This document shows positions 1-8,497 of a stretch of DNA of 64,000 nucleotides, in pieces. The stretch's first letter is position 1, and every line of letters starts with the position of its first letter. This stretch comes from Candidatus Methanomethylophilaceae archaeon (GTDB taxonomy: Archaea > Thermoplasmatota > Thermoplasmata > Methanomassiliicoccales > Methanomethylophilaceae). The notes under the pieces were generated by a model. The model searched no databases. It was not told where the DNA came from and worked only from the letters and a program-made list of their open reading frames with translations. The position numbers were made by a program, and so were the translations under genes. The stretch is from assembly GCA_944321505.1 (NCBI GenBank), contig CALULN010000021.1, positions 98,497 through 162,496 of the forward strand, in the 5' to 3' direction.

Positions 1-678
1 CCTGGAGATGGTACCTCCGTCCATGATCCTTCCGACGATGGTCGGGACACGGACGGCCTGCATCAGGGTCTTGCCGATGGCCTTCTTCAGCTGCTCGGCC
101 TGGTCCTTCGGGAAGAGCTTGTTGATGTCGATGACGAATCTGGGGTCCAGCTCGTCGATCAGCTCGTCGTCTCCGGAGAAGACCTTGACGTAGGAGTCCG
201 CGACCAGCGCGGGGTTGATCTCGGCCATGTGCTCCTGAACCACTGCGCCTCCGGGCATGGTGTGGTTGACAGCCTGGAGGTACTCGTTGATGGTCTCGGG
301 GGTGACCTCCTTACCCAGCCTCTTCTCGATGGTGTGGTGGGGGGAGTCCAGACCGACCAGGATGGTCCTCCTGATGTCGTCCCAGGCCTGCTGGATGGCA
401 GGGTTGTTCACACAGTGCAGGTCATCGACCTCTACGTAGATGTCCGTGTGGGACAGCTGGTAGGGCATCCAGGACCTCTGTCCGAGGGGGACACCGATGT
501 CCTGGTTCATCATGGGGATGCCACGCTCTTTCGCTATCTTGTTAGCGGACTCCACGAACTCGCGCTTGGACTTGGACTGTCTCCAGCCGCCGAAGCAGTA
601 GTAGTGGGTGTTGAGCTCGGTAGGCTCCTCTTTGAATTTCTTGTGGACTGCGTCCATAAAGAGCTTCTCGTTAACCAT
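1..678 (-). CDS. mcrA: Methyl-coenzyme M reductase subunit alpha, N-terminal part (runs off window)
   Basis: First 226 residues of the catalytic alpha subunit of methyl-coenzyme M reductase, the Ni-F430 enzyme that releases methane from methyl-CoM and CoB. The segment around residues 137-151 ([16 protein letters not shown]) is a family signature. Its glutamine, residue 148 here, corresponds to the known axial nickel ligand (Gln147 in Methanothermobacter McrA). The start ATG lies 5 bases after the mcrG stop, with a GAGTGAT stretch ahead of it. The C-terminal half, including the thioglycine site, lies beyond base 1. Last gene visible in the mcrBDGA operon. Confidence 0.97.
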   Translation of the reverse strand, partial: MVNEKLFMDAVHKKFKEEPTELNTHYYCFGGWRQSKSKREFVESANKIAKERGIPMMNQDIGVPLGQRSWMPYQLSHTDIYVEVDDLHCVNNPAIQQAWDDIRRTILVGLDSPHHTIEKRLGKEVTPETINEYLQAVNHTMPGGAVVQEHMAEINPALVADSYVKVFSGDDELIDELDPRFVIDINKLFPKDQAEQLKKAIGKTLMQAVRVPTIVGRIMDGGTISR

Positions 679-683
679 TCATA

Positions 684-1460
684 TCACTCCTTCACGTTCC
701 AGGGCTGGAATCCAGCGAGGGTCCTCAGCTTGTGGATCCTGAGGCCGTAGGCGGTGACCTCCTTGTCGTCCCTCATGTCGACTCCTCCGGGGTACGCGGT
801 GAAGATGGTGGTCCTCTTGGCGCACTCCTTCAGGGAGGCGGGCTTTCCGACGGAGATCTTCTTGTCGAGGGGCAGGGCGACCTGGTCCTTGACGTACACG
901 ACCTCTCCCTTCTCGGCGTCCCAGACGTACCTCTGCCAGGCGTCGAACATCAGACCGTTCTCGTCCAGACGGCAGGCGTGTCCGTGGACGGTCGCACCCC
1001 TGATACCGGTCAGGGCGGGGTCGAAGGTCTCGTTCTCGATCATCTCCTTGGCCAGGACCTCCAGGTCCCTCTCGCGCATCTCGATGATCTGACGTCCGGA
1101 CAGGGTTCCGGTGTCAAGTCCTCTGTACCTGGACAGGTACATCCATGCCCTCTGGTAGGGGGAGATGGGTGCGAAGTAGACGGAGTCGGTGAACTGGATG
1201 TACCTGACACGGTCTCCCTTCTTGGCACCCTCGATGGGGGTGACCAGCTGCCTGATGGGGCAGTCGGGCTCCTTGCCCTCCTCGAGCGGGGGGTGGATGG
1301 ACTTGTACTCCTCTCCGGGGTTGCGGTGTCCCATGATCCTGACAACGTCATCCATGGCGACAGTGCGGAGCTTCTTCAGCTTCACTTTGGGGTTCATGTA
1401 CTTGCGCCTGTTCTGCGCAGGTATGGACTCACCGGGGTAGAATTGTCTCTGATATGCCAT
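684..1460 (-). CDS. mcrG: Methyl-coenzyme M reductase subunit gamma
   Basis: 258-residue gamma subunit of methyl-coenzyme M reductase, part of the cytoplasmic alpha2-beta2-gamma2 complex. The N terminus (MAYQRQFYPGESIPAQNRR) and the central RYIQFTDSVYFAPISPYQRA segment are typical of McrG, and the length is normal for the family. It starts 1 base after the mcrD stop and ends 5 bases before mcrA, so translation is probably coupled. No mcrC is found between mcrD and mcrG, where Methanosarcina-type operons carry it. Confidence 0.97.
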   Translation of the reverse strand: MAYQRQFYPGESIPAQNRRKYMNPKVKLKKLRTVAMDDVVRIMGHRNPGEEYKSIHPPLEEGKEPDCPIRQLVTPIEGAKKGDRVRYIQFTDSVYFAPISPYQRAWMYLSRYRGLDTGTLSGRQIIEMRERDLEVLAKEMIENETFDPALTGIRGATVHGHACRLDENGLMFDAWQRYVWDAEKGEVVYVKDQVALPLDKKISVGKPASLKECAKRTTIFTAYPGGVDMRDDKEVTAYGLRIHKLRTLAGFQPWNVKE

Positions 1461-1461
1461 A

Positions 1462-1911
1462 TTAATTCCTCATGTCTGATAGTGTGCTTCTGTACTTGGA
1501 GTATCTTCCGATGGCCAGCGAATACCCGAAGGGTATGACGCGACCGCAGACGGACTTGATGTGCTCGACGACCTCGTTCTGCTCCTCCTCGCTCTCGACG
1601 AGGAGCTCCAGATAGAAGTCGCCGACCGCCTTGGTGAGGAGTATCTCATCCTTCCCGAACCGGATGACCTGACGGCCGGAGTGGTTGTTGTCCATGCCCT
1701 TGGCGGGTCCAGACCCGATGACGGCAGGGAGGTTCTCTCCGGTTATGTCGATCCTGCGGACGTGGTCCAGTATGAACTGGTCGGCGGCGAGCGCGTTGAG
1801 CACCGACTCGGTGGTAGCCGGCGAAAGCAGGCGGTCGGTCATTATCCTGACCTGGGGGAGCGGCACTCCCGCATACTCATCAGTCCTATCTACTCCAGTC
1901 ATGAGAATCAC
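1462..1911 (-). CDS. mcrD: Methyl-coenzyme M reductase operon protein D
   Basis: 149-residue McrD, a small protein encoded in mcr operons that associates with MCR; it is thought to help assembly or activation but is not in the mature enzyme. The sequence matches the family in length and in blocks such as VRIMTDRLLSPATTE and GRVIPFGYSLAIGRYSKY. The start shown is a GTG that overlaps the mcrB stop (GTGA); an in-frame ATG at 1902 (MTGVDRTDEY) is a possible alternative. Overlap with mcrB suggests translational coupling. Confidence 0.93.
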   Translation of the reverse strand: MILMTGVDRTDEYAGVPLPQVRIMTDRLLSPATTESVLNALAADQFILDHVRRIDITGENLPAVIGSGPAKGMDNNHSGRQVIRFGKDEILLTKAVGDFYLELLVESEEEQNEVVEHIKSVCGRVIPFGYSLAIGRYSKYRSTLSDMRN

Positions 1912-3242
1912 AGCTTCTTGGCGATCTTCTTGGCCTCCTTGCCAACGACCTGGATCGGGGTCCTGAACTCGTCGAGACCGCCGAAGACCTCTTTGAACAG
2001 TCCGGACGTCGCCTCAGCCGAGAAGGTCTGGGTTCCGCCGTCGAGACAGTTGGCTGCAGTGACTGCGGGGATCAGGACACCCTTGGAGTGCCTGGTGACC
2101 ACGTGGTTGCCGTGGAACAGTCCGGGTCCGCCTCCACCGTAGATGGAGTGGGAGAAGAAGGACATTCCGACGCACACACCCATGGACCTTCCGTAGTCTG
2201 CGGAGGGCAGGCCGGTCTCGTGCTCGAGGATATCGTTGTAGTACAGGATGGTTGCGGGGACACCCTGGGCGGCCCTGGCGGCACCGACGTTGACCATGAC
2301 GGCGGCGACCATTCCGACGGACGCGTAGGCGTTCCACATGGGCATGTCGTCGGTGGTGTAGACCTTGTATCCGCTGGGGAGGGTCTCCTTGACCTTGACG
2401 ACGCCGTTGTCGATGGCGTACTCCATGAGGGTCTCGATGACGGTTCCGACGGTTCCGGTCTTGCCGTTCTTCTTGACGATGGAGTAGAGCATGTTGTTGG
2501 CGTTCAGTCCCTCGTAGGCGAGAGCGAGCAGCGCACCCCTCTCGAAGGGTCCGTTGGCGTCACCCATCTCGAAGGAACCCATCTGCTCGAACAGAGCGGA
2601 CAGGGCGACACCCTGCATGGCGTTCCTGTTGACCAGGGCGACCACGTGGTTGGCCATGATGTTCCTCAGAGCGTAACCTGCACCCTCGTTGTTCTGGGGG
2701 ATCTCCAGGATGGACTTGACGTTGGCGCCGGTGAATCCGACGGTCTGGGGGTATCTGCCCCAAACGGCTCCCTTCACCATGTTGGCCTTGTGCATCGGGA
2801 TGTTGAACTCGTCGATGATGGCCTGGACGGTTGCGGAAGCGGCGGCGGTGAAGCCGGTGGTGTACTCGACACCTGCGTTGACCCTGTCCTCGGGAACGAC
2901 CACGACGATGTTCTTTCCGCCGGACTTGACCTCGACAACGGTGTCGTCGCCGTCGTAGACCTGGACCATGTCCTTGATCCTGGCGGCAATCTTGTCAGCG
3001 CTCGCGACGAGCGGGATGTCGATCTCCTTGCCCAGGATCTGGCATCCGTCGCCTGCCATCTTTCCGGTCTTGAGAGCGCTCTCAATGCCGGACAGGCTGA
3101 CCGCGACAGTCCTCTTGGTCAAGGATGCAATCCTCTGGATTGCCTTGTTGCGCAACGGGCTGATGGCTTCAAGGGGCACATCCTTAGCGATGCGCTTTCC
3201 CCTGTCGTCATACAGGTCGATTACGTCCTCGTATTTTGGCAT
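1908..3242 (-). CDS. mcrB: Methyl-coenzyme M reductase subunit beta
   Basis: 444-residue beta subunit of methyl-coenzyme M reductase. N-terminal MPKYEDVIDLYDDRGK, the glycine-rich YGGGGPGLFHGNHVVTRHSK segment and the C-terminal TSGLFKEVFGGLDEFRTP block are characteristic of McrB. It is the first gene of the operon. A strong Shine-Dalgarno (GGAGGT, 7 bases from the ATG) fixes the start, and a TATA element lies about 85 bases upstream. The length is normal for the family. Confidence 0.98.
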   Translation of the reverse strand: MPKYEDVIDLYDDRGKRIAKDVPLEAISPLRNKAIQRIASLTKRTVAVSLSGIESALKTGKMAGDGCQILGKEIDIPLVASADKIAARIKDMVQVYDGDDTVVEVKSGGKNIVVVVPEDRVNAGVEYTTGFTAAASATVQAIIDEFNIPMHKANMVKGAVWGRYPQTVGFTGANVKSILEIPQNNEGAGYALRNIMANHVVALVNRNAMQGVALSALFEQMGSFEMGDANGPFERGALLALAYEGLNANNMLYSIVKKNGKTGTVGTVIETLMEYAIDNGVVKVKETLPSGYKVYTTDDMPMWNAYASVGMVAAVMVNVGAARAAQGVPATILYYNDILEHETGLPSADYGRSMGVCVGMSFFSHSIYGGGGPGLFHGNHVVTRHSKGVLIPAVTAANCLDGGTQTFSAEATSGLFKEVFGGLDEFRTPIQVVGKEAKKIAKKL

Positions 3243-3324
3243 TTTATACCTCCGTTTTCATATAAAGTGGCAGAAAGACACGCTTTTTGCCTTGTCCCTT
3301 GCGATTAGGGTATTCGAATCCATG

Positions 3325-3334
3325 CATATAAAAC
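3325..3334 (-). promoter_or_regulatory. Probable TATA box of the mcr operon
   Basis: On the minus strand this reads GTTTTATATG, preceded by GCGG, a plausible TFB recognition element. Transcription starting about 25 bases downstream would give a 5' leader of roughly 60 bases ending in the strong mcrB ribosome site. A second TTTATATG at about 3260-3267 is too close to the ATG to serve a leadered message. The rest of the 3243-3515 gap is AT-rich with no gene seen. Confidence 0.5.
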
Positions 3335-3515
3335 CCGCATACGAACGCCATTTTCCTGGTATTTTACACTAAACTTACATGAATACTAGGGAATATCCCG
3401 GATTCCATGCATCATATACGTGCATTGGTGCACATATATATTCAATTTCATCGACATGCGGATGCCGGTGCGGATGCCGTGCGGAAAACGGCTAAATACT
3501 CGTTCGGAGGGGCCG

Positions 3516-4748
3516 TCACAGCCCCGGCGGGGCTCCGTGCAGACGCTCGGATCCGTAGAGGCGGTTGCCCTCCCTGTCCGGGTCCATGGTGCTCACCTCC
3601 AGCCCCGGCACGGTCATGCGCACCACCGGCACGCCGAACTCCGGGCGGGTGAGGTCCTTGCACACGACCATGTCGAAGCCCCCGTCCATGAGCGCGCCGA
3701 GGACGGTCTCGATGTCGTCGAGCACGTACTCGGAGGCGCGGTTGGGGATCTCCGACAGCCGGACCGTCTTCCCCGATGGGGAGAACCACATGCGGTTGGC
3801 CAGTTTCATGGCCTCGTAGCCCATGTCCTGCACCTGCTTCTGCAGCTGGGCGTTGATCTTGGCGCCGTGCTTGTGGGTGGTCCTGCTCTGGGCCACCTCG
3901 GTCAGCGCCCTGACGCAGGCGATCTCCGGGTCCAGGTGGGTGCCCACGCCGATCACCAGCATCTCCGGGTCCCTGGTCCTCACATCGTCGGCGGCGGCGC
4001 CGATGGTAGGGATGCCGATGTCCGATGTCAGGTCCTTGAGATGCACCTCTATCCCCGCGTCGGCGAACATCTCCAGCAGGCGGGCGGCCTCGGTCCCCGG
4101 CTCGTCGATCTCGATATCGGCGCCGGCGTGCTCGTTGAACTCCGCTATGGACCACGCGTCCCTCTCGATCAGCTCGAAGAGCCCGTGGAGGATCGCCTCC
4201 TCCAAGGTGTTCCCCGCCGCCAGGCCGTTGGTGTGGAACCTGTACAGCTGCAGGTCGGTGGTGGGCTTGTAGGGATAGAACGCCTCGCAGGCCGGGACCC
4301 ACACCGGGCATCCGCGGAAGAGCTCGTAGCCCTCGGTCCATGCTATCTCGGCCCCGCGGACCATCCCCGCCACCGAAGGCGGCAGGTTCAGCTCGTACGG
4401 GTTCACCGCCAGGCCGTTGTCCGCGGCCTGCTCGTATGTCCCGTAGACGATCTCGTCGTCCGGACGCATCTCGGCGGAGTGGCGCTCTATGGCTTCCATG
4501 ACGGCAGAGGCCAGTGCCTGCTCCCGGGTGGCGCCCTTGCCGTTGTAGAACCCCTCGGTGCCCTTGGCGGTCACCGCCCTGCGGAGCGAGAACACCGGTA
4601 TCCCCAGGTTGTCCTTGGGGGTTATGTCCTCGGGCATGTCCATGCCCGCCTCCTTGAGCAAAGGTATGGCTCTCCTCACCGTCTCCTCCGGGGGCACCGT
4701 CCTGATGCCGGTCTCCGGGGAGGCCTTGCGGCATCTGTTCAGCATCAT
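3516..4748 (-). CDS. ycaO: YcaO-family protein, methanogenesis marker 1 type (probable McrA thioglycine maturase)
   Basis: 410-residue YcaO-domain protein. YcaO enzymes use ATP to activate backbone amides; in methanogens YcaO with TfuA installs the thioglycine of McrA. The blocks NLGIPVFSLRRAV (about residue 47), GFYNGKGATREQALASAVME (about 66-85) with the following IERHSAE, and LFELIERDAWSIAEFNEHAG are typical of the ATP-binding YcaO core of the marker-1 group. It lies directly upstream of mcrBDGA on the same strand, which fits a role in MCR maturation; that role is inferred. The ATG overlaps the lrp stop (ATGA). No TfuA gene is seen beside it, so TfuA is either elsewhere or not used. Confidence 0.87.
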   Translation of the reverse strand: MMLNRCRKASPETGIRTVPPEETVRRAIPLLKEAGMDMPEDITPKDNLGIPVFSLRRAVTAKGTEGFYNGKGATREQALASAVMEAIERHSAEMRPDDEIVYGTYEQAADNGLAVNPYELNLPPSVAGMVRGAEIAWTEGYELFRGCPVWVPACEAFYPYKPTTDLQLYRFHTNGLAAGNTLEEAILHGLFELIERDAWSIAEFNEHAGADIEIDEPGTEAARLLEMFADAGIEVHLKDLTSDIGIPTIGAAADDVRTRDPEMLVIGVGTHLDPEIACVRALTEVAQSRTTHKHGAKINAQLQKQVQDMGYEAMKLANRMWFSPSGKTVRLSEIPNRASEYVLDDIETVLGALMDGGFDMVVCKDLTRPEFGVPVVRMTVPGLEVSTMDPDREGNRLYGSERLHGAPPGL

Positions 4749-5230
4749 GGCAGACCCTCCGGCCCGCCGATGTAGAGATCTAGATCCGCATCGGGATTCA
4801 TGGGGACGGCGTCCACCAGGACGTCCACCTCCACGTTCCTGACGCTGGGCATCTTCAGGAGCTTGGTCTGTATCATCTCGTAGAGCTCGTCCACGCTGCG
4901 GGTGTAGACCTCGCAGACGATGTTGTGGTCGCCGAAGGCCTTGAAGGCGGCGGACACCTCCGGATAGGACATGAGGTTCTCCAGCACCACCGATGCCGGG
5001 GCGCCGATGACCTGTATCATCACCAGGGACCTCATGAGGCCCAGCTTGGTCTCGTCCAGGCGCAGGGAGTATCCGGATATGACGCCGTCCGACTCCATGC
5101 GGGCTATGCGGCGGCTGACGGTGGCCTTGGATGTGCCCAGCCGGTCGCCGATGCTGCCCATGGGGGTGCGGGAATCCCTCCGCAGCATCCTGAGAATCTC
5201 GATGTCCTTGGCGTCGAGGCGCTCCTGCAT
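4745..5230 (-). CDS. Lrp/AsnC-family transcriptional regulator
   Basis: 161-residue regulator with an N-terminal winged helix-turn-helix (about residues 5-60: LDAKDIEILRMLRRDSRTPM, then GTSKATVSRRIARMESDGVI) and a C-terminal RAM/AsnC effector domain (about 65-150). Proteins of this family bind DNA as dimers or octamers and respond to small molecules, often amino acids. It overlaps the downstream ycaO by 4 bases, so the two are co-translated and the regulator may control ycaO or mcr. An AT-rich TATA-like stretch (minus-strand TACTATATTC, about 5249-5258) sits at leaderless distance from the ATG. Confidence 0.9.
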   Translation of the reverse strand: MQERLDAKDIEILRMLRRDSRTPMGSIGDRLGTSKATVSRRIARMESDGVISGYSLRLDETKLGLMRSLVMIQVIGAPASVVLENLMSYPEVSAAFKAFGDHNIVCEVYTRSVDELYEMIQTKLLKMPSVRNVEVDVLVDAVPMNPDADLDLYIGGPEGLP

Positions 5231-5266
5231 ACCCCGCCTATATATCAGAATATAGTAAAAGGTTAA

Positions 5267-5285
5267 GGGAGGGGGACCCTCCCCC
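5267..5285 (-). terminator. GC hairpin after the DUF169 gene
   Basis: GGGAGGG and CCCTCCC arms form a compact hairpin, read on the minus strand as G-rich then C-rich, followed by TTAACCTTTTA. It lies just after the stop of the DUF169 gene and before the lrp promoter, so it probably ends the DUF169 transcript. Confidence 0.55.
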
Positions 5286-5293
5286 GGGAGACC

Positions 5294-6004
5294 TCAGTCC
5301 CTCTTGGCCTTGGTGAGCACGCCCTCGGCGTAGACCTCGATGTCCTCGGCCATCCTGGGGATCTCGGCGTAGGGGATGCCGATGGCCATCTCGTCGGACT
5401 TCATGTCGGTCTTCTTCCTGCATCCGAAGCAGCCGATGGAGATGTTGACGGTCTGCTTCATCAGGGGGTACGCGGTCACGTCGGCGCAGGCGCACTGGAA
5501 GGGCGCGGTGACGTAGACGGCGCGGCCTCCGCCGTGGCGCAGGTGCAGGGCCTCGAACCAGTAGACCCTCTCGGGGATGTCGATGACCGCCACCACATCA
5601 GGCTCGAAGTCGGCATCCTTCAGGGGGCAGACCACCTCTCCGTCGGTGGCGTAGTCCACGTCTGCGATGGTGTCGAACATCTCGGAAGAGGCCTTGGCGT
5701 CCTCGTGGATGCCCATGCCCAGGTGGAACTCCCCGCTCCTGACCTTCTCGGGGCGCTCGGTCATGCCGAGGGTGCAGGCGCCCACCATGCATCCCTGGGA
5801 CTCCAGGGGCATGCGCAGGCAGGCTCCGTCCTTGGCGGCGAAGACCGCCTGGCAATGGCTGAGCTGCTTCTCGGGGACGTCGAACCCTCCGGGGAAGGCC
5901 TCTCCCTTCTTCACCAGCTTGATGGCCACGGGCTCGTGCCTGAGGCCGATGATGCGCTTGAACTTCTCGCTGATCGCCTTGTTCTTCTCCAGCATGTCAG
6001 ACAT
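5294..6004 (-). CDS. DUF169 family protein (COG2043)
   Basis: 236-residue cytosolic protein of the DUF169/COG2043 family, whose biochemical role is not established. Family-like features are the N-terminal GLRHEPVAIKLVKKGEAFP block, conserved cysteines in the LSHCQAVFAAKDGACLRMP region and in QCACAD and GCFGCRKK, and a C-terminal DEMAIGIPYAEIPRM segment. The many cysteines could bind metal or a cluster; that is inference. A TATA box at 6028-6037 and a hairpin after the stop make it a single-gene unit. Confidence 0.82.
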   Translation of the reverse strand: MSDMLEKNKAISEKFKRIIGLRHEPVAIKLVKKGEAFPGGFDVPEKQLSHCQAVFAAKDGACLRMPLESQGCMVGACTLGMTERPEKVRSGEFHLGMGIHEDAKASSEMFDTIADVDYATDGEVVCPLKDADFEPDVVAVIDIPERVYWFEALHLRHGGGRAVYVTAPFQCACADVTAYPLMKQTVNISIGCFGCRKKTDMKSDEMAIGIPYAEIPRMAEDIEVYAEGVLTKAKRD

Positions 6005-6027
6005 GGTTCCTGTGTATGGATGGACGG

Positions 6028-6037
6028 CTTATATAGT
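6028..6037 (-). promoter_or_regulatory. TATA box of the DUF169 gene
   Basis: Minus-strand ACTATATAAG is centred about 28 bases upstream of the DUF169 ATG. This would give a very short or absent 5' leader. Confidence 0.55.
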
Positions 6038-6068
6038 TGTCATCGGCGTTAACTCGTGTTTAACGATG

Positions 6069-6624
6069 AGTCTGCCACGGTCGTGCGGGCATCGGCGGCA
6101 GGATCTCATCCAGGAGCATCTCGAAGCGCATCGCGGGCCAGGGGCTCAGACTGTCTCACGTCACCGCAGAGGAGTACATGGCCTACATCACCGAGGCGAT
6201 GCTTATGTCCAGGGCCGGCAGGATGGATTCCTCCACCCGCGGATACCTGCGCACATCGGACAAATTCTACGCCTCTGATATCGGCATCAGGAACTTCATC
6301 GCCGGGGCGAGGATCGACGATATCGAGGGGATCCTGGAGAACGTGGTGTACAACGAGCTGGTATACAGGTACGGAAACGCATCCGTGTGCGACGTCAACG
6401 GGCTGGAGGTGGATTTCATCTCGGAGGCCGACGGACGCCTGATGTACTTCCAGGTCAGTGTCAGCATCGGCGACGCCGGGACCCGCGAGAGGGAGCGGAG
6501 ACCGCTTAGGGCGCTCAGAGACGGATATCCCAAGACGGTCATCATCTACGAGGGCTTCCCGCAGAAGGACATCGACGGCATCAGGATCGTCGGCATCCTG
6601 GAATGGCTCACCGGATGCGGATGA
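6069..6624 (+). pseudogene. Remnant of an AAA_14/DUF4143 ATPase (C-terminal part only)
   Basis: An open frame from about 6069 encodes only the C-terminal DUF4143 half of the AAA_14/DUF4143 ATPase family: KFYASDIGIRN, LENVVYNELVYRYG, the nuclease-like EVDFI motif, and ERERRPLRALRDGYPKTVII. The first ATG is at 6178 but family-like sequence (GLRLSHVTAEEYMAY) begins upstream, after an in-frame stop. The Walker A/B ATPase half is absent. It is best read as a decayed copy; a 148-residue product from 6178 is possible. Two intact relatives lie at 12481-13833 and 20177-21544. Confidence 0.75.
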
Positions 6625-6739
6625 TCGGACTACCCATCCACTCTCTCGGAGACGATGGTCGGCTCCTTGGAATCGAAGGCGATGCCGTACAGCACTTCAA
6701 TCGGGTTCAGATTGCGACAAAAAGTGTAAAAAGAATTGT

Positions 6740-6761
6740 GCCGGCGCCTCATGGCGCCGGC
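6740..6761 (-). terminator. Strong hairpin terminator of ramA
   Basis: Perfect arms GCCGGCGCC and GGCGCCGGC with a 4-base loop, followed on the minus strand by TTCTTTTTACACTTTTTG. It lies 9 bases past the ramA stop. Confidence 0.75.
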
Positions 6762-6769
6762 GGTCACGG

Positions 6770-8395
6770 TCAGATGACCGGGGTGAGCCTGGCGAACTCG
6801 TACACCTTCTCGGGGCAGTTCATCTCGCAGGCCTGGCAGGCGGTGCCCAGGCACAGGTCGGAGCGGACGTTGATGGTGGGCCCCTCGGTGACCTTCAGCG
6901 CCCTCTCGGGGCAGCCGCGCTCGCACTTCCTGCATCCGGTGCAGCCGTCGAAGCTGCCCCTGAGGATGAGGCCCACCTCCTCCATGGTGTGGACGCCTCC
7001 TCCCACGTCGGGGATGTCGGACTTCACCACCCTGACCACCTTCTTCGGCGGCACCAGGGCGGGCATGGATCCCAGGCCCTCCATCTCCATCATCTCGCTG
7101 TACATGTCGAAGGACATGCCCTCGGTCCAGTAGGCCAGCTCCAGCACGTACATCTTCTCGAAGATCTCGTTGCCGGCGAACATGATGTGATTCGCCGAGA
7201 TGGAGTTGGCGACGGACTGCATCTCGTCAAGGGTCTCGGCGTCCCTGAGGAGGTCGTGGGCCATCATCAGAGAGGTGTTGCCCAGCTGGTAGACCTCGTC
7301 CAGGACCCTGGGGATCATGCCGCAGTACTGGGCCTTGACGGCATCGACATATGTTCCGGAGGCGCCGGCCATGTACATGGTGCGGACGTCGCCGTCGTCG
7401 ATGCCGACCTCCTTCATCAGGGTGCGGTGGCCGGCGCGGATGGCGCCCATGGCCTTCCCGGCCTCCTGGACGTCCTCCTCGGTGAAGTAGATCCCGTTGG
7501 TGAACTTGAGGCGGTGCTCCTCGTTGACTATGTGCGGCAGGGATATGGCTCCGGACTTCAGGCCCTCCGCCATGGCGGAGACCACTCCGGTTCCGGTGAT
7601 CCCCCTGGCCTGGTAGTCCAGGATCTTGACCTCCCTGCCGGTGAGGGGATCCACCTTGCAGGTGGTGATGGGGACCAGGCGGTCGTCCAGGACGATGTTG
7701 TCCCACATCCCGTCCTCGGAGATGCTGACGTCGGAGATGGCGCCGGGGGCGGCGAGGATGCCGTACTTGATGGACTGACCCTCCATGGCCGGGCCGGCGG
7801 CGGCGGAGCCGGAGTACAGCTGGCCGTCGTGGTAAAGGCCCATCTCCGCGTTGGTGCCGTAGTCGGTGACCATGCAGGTCTCGTCCTTCTCCAGCATATG
7901 GGACTTCATGATCATGGCCAGGGCGTCGGCTCCGATCTCGTGCCTGATGGCCGGGGGTATCAGCACCTCCACCTCGGGGTTGATTCCGGGGATGCCGATG
8001 GTGCCGGCGGTGGTGACGTGGGCGGAGCGGTCGGGGCTCTTGACGCCCAGGGACTTGAGCTTGTTCTTACCGGCGAAGGCCAGGTCGCGGACCTCGATGT
8101 TCTCGAAGATGGACAGCTGGATGGGGTTCCCGCAGACGGAGATCCTCCTGATGTCCTTCATCTTGTCCTTCCCGTAGAGGGAGATGAGGTTCTGGATGGT
8201 GCCCATGATGATGCCGTGGCCCACTTCGGAGCCGGACTTCATCCAGAAATGCAGGTGATCCATGATGTTGGCGCCCGGGAGGGGGTGCCTGACGGTGATG
8301 GCTGTGTCGAGGATCCTGGCGTTGTCGTCCAGATCCACCAGGTGGGACCTGAAACCGCTGGTTCCGAGGTCCAATGCGACTCCGTAATTCGGCAT
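6770..8395 (-). CDS. ramA: RamA-type corrinoid protein reductive activase (ATP-dependent, ferredoxin-like C terminus)
   Basis: 541-residue iron-sulfur ATPase that reduces inactive Co(II) corrinoid of methylamine (and related) methyltransferase corrinoid proteins to Co(I). The N-terminal part carries an ASKHA-like nucleotide fold (YGVALDLGTSGFRSHLVDL, TDYGTNAEMGL, MYMAGASGTYVDAVKAQY). The last 60 residues hold two [4Fe-4S] motifs: CTGCRKCERGCP and CLGTACQACEMNCP. The ATG giving MPNYGVALDLG is chosen because a TATA box lies about 24 bases upstream, implying a leaderless message; an in-frame ATG 18 bases earlier would lie upstream of the predicted start site. Shows a methylamine-using methanogen. 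Confidence 0.93.
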   Translation of the reverse strand: MPNYGVALDLGTSGFRSHLVDLDDNARILDTAITVRHPLPGANIMDHLHFWMKSGSEVGHGIIMGTIQNLISLYGKDKMKDIRRISVCGNPIQLSIFENIEVRDLAFAGKNKLKSLGVKSPDRSAHVTTAGTIGIPGINPEVEVLIPPAIRHEIGADALAMIMKSHMLEKDETCMVTDYGTNAEMGLYHDGQLYSGSAAAGPAMEGQSIKYGILAAPGAISDVSISEDGMWDNIVLDDRLVPITTCKVDPLTGREVKILDYQARGITGTGVVSAMAEGLKSGAISLPHIVNEEHRLKFTNGIYFTEEDVQEAGKAMGAIRAGHRTLMKEVGIDDGDVRTMYMAGASGTYVDAVKAQYCGMIPRVLDEVYQLGNTSLMMAHDLLRDAETLDEMQSVANSISANHIMFAGNEIFEKMYVLELAYWTEGMSFDMYSEMMEMEGLGSMPALVPPKKVVRVVKSDIPDVGGGVHTMEEVGLILRGSFDGCTGCRKCERGCPERALKVTEGPTINVRSDLCLGTACQACEMNCPEKVYEFARLTPVI

Positions 8396-8413
8396 GATTC
8401 GGAATCGCAACAT

Positions 8414-8423
8414 CTATATTAAC
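8414..8423 (-). promoter_or_regulatory. TATA box of ramA
   Basis: Minus-strand GTTAATATAG is centred about 24 bases before the ATG at 8395, the spacing of a leaderless archaeal promoter. Confidence 0.55.
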
Positions 8424-8497
8424 CTTTTAAACGGCGTCAATCGCGGTATGAAAAACAAGATGGGGAAAAGGGTTGAGAGGTGCACATATGCGCAAGG

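Noticed and set aside
2088..3308. Long plus-strand frame opposite mcrB
   Set aside because: It is a shadow of the conserved mcrB codons; the product has no recognisable motif.
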